Assembly: GCA_910577255.1 (NCBI GenBank)
Contig: CAJTMH010000004.1
Span: 186,001-250,000 of the forward strand
Source of the DNA: an uncultured Duncaniella sp.
GTDB lineage: Bacteria; Bacteroidota; Bacteroidia; Bacteroidales; Muribaculaceae
Length of the DNA stretch: 64,000 nt
Reading direction: 5' to 3'
This document shows positions 59,859 through 64,000 of this stretch, piece after piece. The translations under genes and the position numbers were made by a program. The notes beneath the pieces are model-generated. The model saw only the letters and a program-made list of their open reading frames with translations. It was not told the DNA's origin and ran no database searches. Position 1 is the first letter of the stretch. Every line of letters starts with the position of its first letter.

Positions 59859-61916
59859 TTAGTCAGTTAGTTTAGTGATATTGAAACGGAATCCGGCATA
59901 GACGACGGCTCCGTGGAGAGGTCCGTAAATCATAGTGGCGTCAAAGTCGTTGCCCCAGGGGTTGGAAGCATCGATTATAGGATTCTTCTGCTTGTAACCG
60001 GTGAGGTTTTCACCGCCGATGTATACGGCCCAGTGACGGAAGTTGCGTGTCACCTGTAGGTTGAGCAGGCAGTAGGTGTTGAAGCGCGGGTTCCATGACG
60101 AGACACCTGACGAGGTCACATAAGGAGCAGGCATGCGGCCACCTCCGTTGATCGAGAGGGTGGCATCAAACTGCCATATACCCATCATCGGCGCATAGCC
60201 CACCGAGAGGAGCCCCTTGGAGCGCGACGTAAGCGGTTTCTGCTCCATCCCTCTGCCGTAGTCCGACTTCACGTCCGTCAGACGGTAGGCAGCCGTGAGA
60301 GTCAGGTCACGTATCACCTCGGCTGTGACCTCCGCCTGTAGAGTGTGGCTGCGCGAACGTCCGTGCATTCCGTAGATATAGACGGCATGCGGATCAAGAT
60401 CGAAGTTGACACAGAGCTGGCGGCGGAAATCGGTGAAGAAGTATTCCAGGCCGAAAGTGAACTTACGCGAGGCGATATATGGCGAGTATGTCACACCGGC
60501 TCCGTAGTTCCAGGCCGATTCCTGCGGAAGTTTCGAAGCGATATTGATGGTGCGCGATGAAGCAAGGAGGTAGTTGAGTTCGGCAAGCGGATGGGGCGTA
60601 CGGTAACCTTTGCCGGCCGACAGATTCATCGACCAAAGGTCGCTCGGGGTCCATCTCAAGTGCAGACGAGGTGTGAACATCGACCCGTAGAGCGAGCTGT
60701 GGTCATAGCGCACACCGGCCATGGCTATGAAGCGCGAGTCGAGGTTGAGAGTATACTGCATATATGCGCCGGCCACCCCTTCATGCTCGTTGTCGCGGAT
60801 ACGCGGATCAGTGGCCGATTGGGTGAGACGGTAGCGCTGCGCATAGTAGTCATAATTGAAGCTGAGTCCGGCCGAGAGGGCATGCAGGGAGTTCCACTTG
60901 CGTTCGAACATGAGCGAAGCATAGGCCTCGCGCTGGTCCACGTCGTAAAGTTTCAGGCCGTAATCGGCATCCTGGTCGTGGAAAGAGCCTGAGAGGATAA
61001 GGGCGATGTTTCCGTCATTATCCCGGTCAAAGATATATGAGTTTTTCGTGAATACCTCGACACGGCGTGTATCGATATCTATCTTATAGAGGGGCATAGA
61101 CGACGATGCTGAGGTGTGGTGATGTGTATCCTGACCGCTCCTGCGTCGCTCGGCCAGAAGTTTCACGGCAAGCTGGAACACATAGTTGCTCGAAAGATAG
61201 GCCCAGCGGTTCATGGCCGACAATTGGCTCACGCGCGGCATATCCATGAATCCGTCGCCGTTCTCATCATGGCCGGCAAAGGAGTGCTCTCCGTGTAGCA
61301 GCAGAGCCCCCGACCACTTGTCGCCCAGATGGAGATTGCCGTCGGCATTGACCTCGACCTTGCCGAGATGGTCCACGTAAGCGTTCACCGACAGCGATGG
61401 GTCGAGCTGGGGTTTCTTCATCTCCACGTTTATCTGACCGCTGATCGACTCATAGCCGTTCTTGACCGAGCTTGCACCCTTCGACACCTGGATTGACTGC
61501 ATCCAGGGGCCGGCCACGTAGCCCAGACCGAATGGCGAGGCGGCGCCACGGAAATTCGGGATATTCTCGGTGAGCATCTGGACGTATGTCCCGGAGAGCC
61601 CGAGCAGCTTTATCTGACGCGCACCGGTGGCCGCATCGCTGTAGCTGACATCCACCGATGGATTGGTGGTGAAGCTCTCACCAAGGTTACAGCAGGCGGC
61701 ACGTGTGAGTTCAGAGGCAGATATAAGTTCAGTATGAGTGGCCACACCACGGAGTTTGCTCACCCCTGCGCGTGCCCTCACCACAACCTCGCCGAGAGTT
61801 TCGGTTTCGTCCGGAATAGTGTCGGTAGCGACGGTGTCGACCTGAGTTTGCGGATAGGCAACGAGCATGGTGCCCGAGGCAAAAGCCAGAGCAATTAAAT
61901 TTTTCCTTATTGTCAT
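59859..61916 (-). CDS. TonB-dependent outer-membrane receptor, metal-linked
   Basis: The start is placed at MTIRKNLIALAFASG, a normal signal peptide; a frame open for 60 more codons upstream has poor composition and crosses the promoter. The product is about 685 residues: TonB-box region (ETETLGEVVVRAR), plug domain with TRAACCNLGESFTTNPSVDV (two adjacent Cys), and a 22-strand-type barrel. One loop holds HHH (about 265-267). Pairing with the Cys-rich HMA protein suggests uptake or handling of a metal such as copper; the substrate is not proven. Confidence 0.88.
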   Translation of the reverse strand: MTIRKNLIALAFASGTMLVAYPQTQVDTVATDTIPDETETLGEVVVRARAGVSKLRGVATHTELISASELTRAACCNLGESFTTNPSVDVSYSDAATGARQIKLLGLSGTYVQMLTENIPNFRGAASPFGLGYVAGPWMQSIQVSKGASSVKNGYESISGQINVEMKKPQLDPSLSVNAYVDHLGKVEVNADGNLHLGDKWSGALLLHGEHSFAGHDENGDGFMDMPRVSQLSAMNRWAYLSSNYVFQLAVKLLAERRRSGQDTHHHTSASSSMPLYKIDIDTRRVEVFTKNSYIFDRDNDGNIALILSGSFHDQDADYGLKLYDVDQREAYASLMFERKWNSLHALSAGLSFNYDYYAQRYRLTQSATDPRIRDNEHEGVAGAYMQYTLNLDSRFIAMAGVRYDHSSLYGSMFTPRLHLRWTPSDLWSMNLSAGKGYRTPHPLAELNYLLASSRTINIASKLPQESAWNYGAGVTYSPYIASRKFTFGLEYFFTDFRRQLCVNFDLDPHAVYIYGMHGRSRSHTLQAEVTAEVIRDLTLTAAYRLTDVKSDYGRGMEQKPLTSRSKGLLSVGYAPMMGIWQFDATLSINGGGRMPAPYVTSSGVSSWNPRFNTYCLLNLQVTRNFRHWAVYIGGENLTGYKQKNPIIDASNPWGNDFDATMIYGPLHGAVVYAGFRFNITKLTD

Positions 61917-61935
61917 AATAATGTTTTTCCGGGTG

Positions 61936-61943
61936 CAAAGGTA
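61936..61943 (-). promoter_or_regulatory. Probable promoter element of the TonB receptor operon
   Basis: TACCTTTG followed by C on the minus strand matches TAnnTTTG, 20 bases before the chosen ATG. The TTTG half is not at the usual distance. Confidence 0.5.
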
Positions 61944-62163
61944 CATATTTTTCCCGAGTGAACCCCGAATGTCTACAAATAACAGATGCAATCCCATGAC
62001 GTCACTGATATTAACGGCCACCTTATTTATATATTGTGTCCGGGCGCTCATATTACTCTCTTTTTTACACCTTGCTCTCCTTTCCGCACCATCCACACAT
62101 CCATCACCCGGAACAGCTAAATAAAAAACGGCTCCACATGGCGCTTTTGTGTGGAGGAATGTG

Positions 62164-62171
62164 TAAATTTG
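62164..62171 (+). promoter_or_regulatory. -7 promoter element directly before xseA
   Basis: TAAATTTG matches TAnnTTTG and ends 17 bases before the xseA ATG, giving a leader of about ten bases. TTTG at 62146-62149 is only 14 bases upstream. Confidence 0.5.
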
Positions 62172-62188
62172 CCAAAAAGATCACCATC

Positions 62189-63493
62189 ATGACCGTCCAG
62201 CCAATATCACTCGAGGAATTCACCTCGCGCCTCTCGATGCTCATCTCCACCGCTCCGTCACTCCGCAATGTATGGGTCACAGCCGAAACCTCCGACCTGC
62301 GCCGGAGCGGACACTGCTACATGGAGCTCGTACAGAAAAATCCTCACACCGGCGAACCTGTGGCACGCATGAGGGCCACCCTCTGGCGGTCGGCTCTCGC
62401 GCGCATCGATGCCGACTTCTACATGGCCACCGGACAGCGCCTCGACAGCGGCATGAAAGTGATGGTGCAGGTGTCGGCCAACTATCATCCTTCCTACGGC
62501 CTGTCGGTCAACATCACCGACATCGACCCCACCTACACCCTTGGCGACCTCATGCGCCTGCGAAGGGAGATAATCGAACGCCTGCGCCGCGAAGGAATCC
62601 TGGAGCAGAACCGTTCACTGCCGTGGCCCGATCTGCCGATGCGCGTGGCCGTGATTTCAGCCCCGGGAGCAGCCGGCTACGGCGACTTCATACATCAGCT
62701 TTTCAACTCCCCCGAGCACTTCCGCTTCAAGGCCTCACTCTTTCCGGCAGTGATGCAGGGGGTGCAGGCCCCGGTGTCGATCATCAGGGCACTCGAGGAG
62801 GTGGCAGCGCAGGAAGAGGACTGGGACTGCGTGGTGATAATACGCGGGGGTGGAGCCACGTCCGACCTCGCCGCCTTCGAGAACTACGACCTGGCCGCCA
62901 ATATAGCACTCTTCCCGCTCCCGGTCATCATAGGCATCGGCCATGAGCGCGACATCACCGTGCTCGACTCCGTGGCCAACATGAGGGTCAAGACACCCAC
63001 TGCAGCCGCCGAATGGCTGATAGGACGTGCTTCGGAGGCTATGACCCGGCTCGACAACCTCGCCGCTGAGATCCACCACACCGCATCGGCCCTCCTGGCC
63101 GGTTCGCGAGAGCAACTCGCCTATATGGCAGCCCGCCTGCCCCACATCCCGGTCCGCGCTCTCGACAACGCCGGCTCACGCCTCGACCGCGCCCTTCTAA
63201 GCCTCACAGGCATCACCTCGCGACGCCTCGAACCTGAACGCACGCGCCTCCACCGCGACGCCGACAGACTCGCCACGCTCACCGAAAGCATCATCAAGCA
63301 GCGCCACACGCGCCTTGACTCCATAGCCGAGTTGATATCCGTACTCTCCCCGCAGGCCACACTCGCCAGAGGATACTCCATCACCCGCCTCAACGGACAT
63401 GCCGTAAGCTCTGTGGGGCAACTCTCACCCGGCGACGTCATCGAGACCACCCTCCCCGACGGCACCGTCACCTCAAAGGTCACCCCTCAATAA
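62189..63493 (+). CDS. xseA: Exodeoxyribonuclease VII large subunit
   Basis: The start is placed at MTVQPISLEEFTSRL, giving 434 residues. The promoter match inside the longer frame rules out the earlier GTG start. An N-terminal OB-fold (about 10-105; VWVTAETSDLRRSGHCYMEL) precedes the catalytic region (MRVAVISAPGAAGYGDF, RGGGATSDLAAFENYDLA, IGIGHERDITVLDSVA) and a coiled-coil tail. The enzyme degrades single-stranded DNA with XseB. No xseB follows within the window; the next ORF is unrelated. Confidence 0.95.
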   Translation: MTVQPISLEEFTSRLSMLISTAPSLRNVWVTAETSDLRRSGHCYMELVQKNPHTGEPVARMRATLWRSALARIDADFYMATGQRLDSGMKVMVQVSANYHPSYGLSVNITDIDPTYTLGDLMRLRREIIERLRREGILEQNRSLPWPDLPMRVAVISAPGAAGYGDFIHQLFNSPEHFRFKASLFPAVMQGVQAPVSIIRALEEVAAQEEDWDCVVIIRGGGATSDLAAFENYDLAANIALFPLPVIIGIGHERDITVLDSVANMRVKTPTAAAEWLIGRASEAMTRLDNLAAEIHHTASALLAGSREQLAYMAARLPHIPVRALDNAGSRLDRALLSLTGITSRRLEPERTRLHRDADRLATLTESIIKQRHTRLDSIAELISVLSPQATLARGYSITRLNGHAVSSVGQLSPGDVIETTLPDGTVTSKVTPQ

Positions 63494-63580
63494 ATAATGT
63501 TAACTCCGGCCTCCTGAAGCCAACCACAGGGGGCCCAAGGGTGTTTATAGGGTATGTGTAACCCTTAACACCACAACATT

Positions 63581-63931
63581 ATGAATTCAAACCAACAGAA
63601 TATCGCCAACGCGGCAGGCGCCGTGTCGGCCGAAGCAGCAAAGGTCAGCGCACAGGCTGCCGAAGTAGCGGCAAAGGCCCAGATGAAAGCCGATAAGCAA
63701 GAAATCGAGGAGACCGCAGCCGAGGCTAAAGCCTCGATGAGCGAAACCCTCGCCAACGCCAAAGAGACCATCTCCGACAAGATGTCCGACGCCAAGGATG
63801 CTATTTCCGACAAGGTCGACGACCTCAAGGAGAAAGCCAACCCCCTCGTCGACAAAATCAAGTCAGGTGCCGCAAGCGCGCTCAACTCCATTGCCGACGC
63901 CGCGTCCAATCTCGCCGACAAGCTTGACTGA
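63581..63931 (+). CDS. Small alanine/lysine/acid-rich helical protein, unknown
   Basis: The product is 116 residues with no signal peptide, no Cys and no aromatic residues that I can see. It is almost wholly heptad- or 11-mer-like amphipathic helix (AAEVAAKAQMKADKQEIEE, TLANAKETISDKMSDAKDAISD), reminiscent of LEA or apolipoprotein-type stress proteins. Repeats of the form DKxxDAKDAISDK suggest internal duplication. It follows xseA by 87 bases, where xseB would be expected, but does not look like XseB. Function unknown; a desiccation or envelope-stress role is only a guess. Confidence 0.7.
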   Translation: MNSNQQNIANAAGAVSAEAAKVSAQAAEVAAKAQMKADKQEIEETAAEAKASMSETLANAKETISDKMSDAKDAISDKVDDLKEKANPLVDKIKSGAASALNSIADAASNLADKLD

Positions 63932-64000
63932 CATCTCGACCACGGCTATAGAAATTCAACTCATACTCCTCTCTAATATCATAACCTCAATCGTAAAAGT

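Noticed and set aside
61917..62096. A 60-codon N-terminal extension of the TonB receptor
   Set aside because: A normal signal peptide starts at 61916 and a promoter element (61936-61943) lies inside the extension.
62036..62188. A 51-codon N-terminal extension of XseA from a GTG
   Set aside because: The extension has no XseA-like sequence and contains the TAAATTTG promoter match; the Met at 62189 gives the usual XseA N-terminus.
1..64000. tRNA or rRNA genes, insertion sequences, prophage or integrated elements around xerD
   Set aside because: No T-loop consensus, transposase, phage gene or flanking direct repeat was seen; xerD looks like the housekeeping recombinase.

Overview
The window looks like chromosomal DNA of a gut-type member of the order Bacteroidales, and the family Muribaculaceae is my best guess. 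The guess rests on gene families (gldKLM/porP/porT, SPOR and DUF-type Bacteroidales lipoproteins, an RNase HI with a viroplasmin domain, a DUF4421-like protein). It also rests on promoters of the Bacteroides type: TTTG, then 20 bases, then TAnnTTTG, found perfectly five times. Shine-Dalgarno sites are mostly absent. The family placement is inference. No rRNA, tRNA, CRISPR array, insertion sequence or prophage was seen.

Layout. 0-6 kb: type IX secretion genes on the minus strand, read porT, porP/sprF, gldK, gldL, gldM and the first codons of gldN at the window edge. 6-8.5 kb: tyrS and a PLP aminotransferase. 8.7-11.5 kb: rseC-rnfB-rnfC, which stops after rnfC. 11.5-15 kb: a SPOR lipoprotein, ilvA, two thioredoxins and a DJ-1/PfpI protein. 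15.1-16.1 kb: apbE, the flavin transferase family that services Rnf/Nqr subunits. 16.1-17 kb: a gene-poor stretch with its own promoter, two very small ORFs, RNA structure and a terminator. 17-27.2 kb: plus-strand housekeeping genes (prolyl oligopeptidase, ruvB, a flippase, aroK, an alanine-dehydrogenase relative, RNase HI) with glucokinase opposed. 27.4-33.1 kb: rpsA, two envelope proteins, menA, a HIT hydrolase and greA.

33.1-34 kb: a 900-base non-coding stretch with the greA promoter and two strong candidate RNA genes. One has tandem perfect promoters; the other has a rod-like fold resembling 6S RNA. 34-38.7 kb: xerD, a short methyltransferase-like protein, a YfhO protein and a lipoprotein. 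39-44 kb: an efflux operon of TolC, HlyD and two ABC-2 permeases with no ATPase. 44-51 kb: a TPR protein, then doxX-mnmA-BFN nuclease-nupG-rsmE, and a DUF5106/thioredoxin-like protein. 51.4-53.4 kb: a GH51 arabinofuranosidase. 54-59.3 kb: a large collagen-like surface lipoprotein, a small lipoprotein, a candidate RNA and an OmpA protein. 59.4-62 kb: a TonB receptor with an exported, Cys-rich heavy-metal-binding protein. 62-64 kb: xseA and a small helical protein.

The most unusual material is non-coding. Three units (33.5 kb RNA, 33.8 kb RNA, 54 kb collagen-like gene) share an upstream GTTAA-N5-GTTAA plus G-run element. Two sequence boxes (14 and 13 bases) are shared between three candidate non-coding transcripts at 33.5, 33.9 and 58.0 kb.
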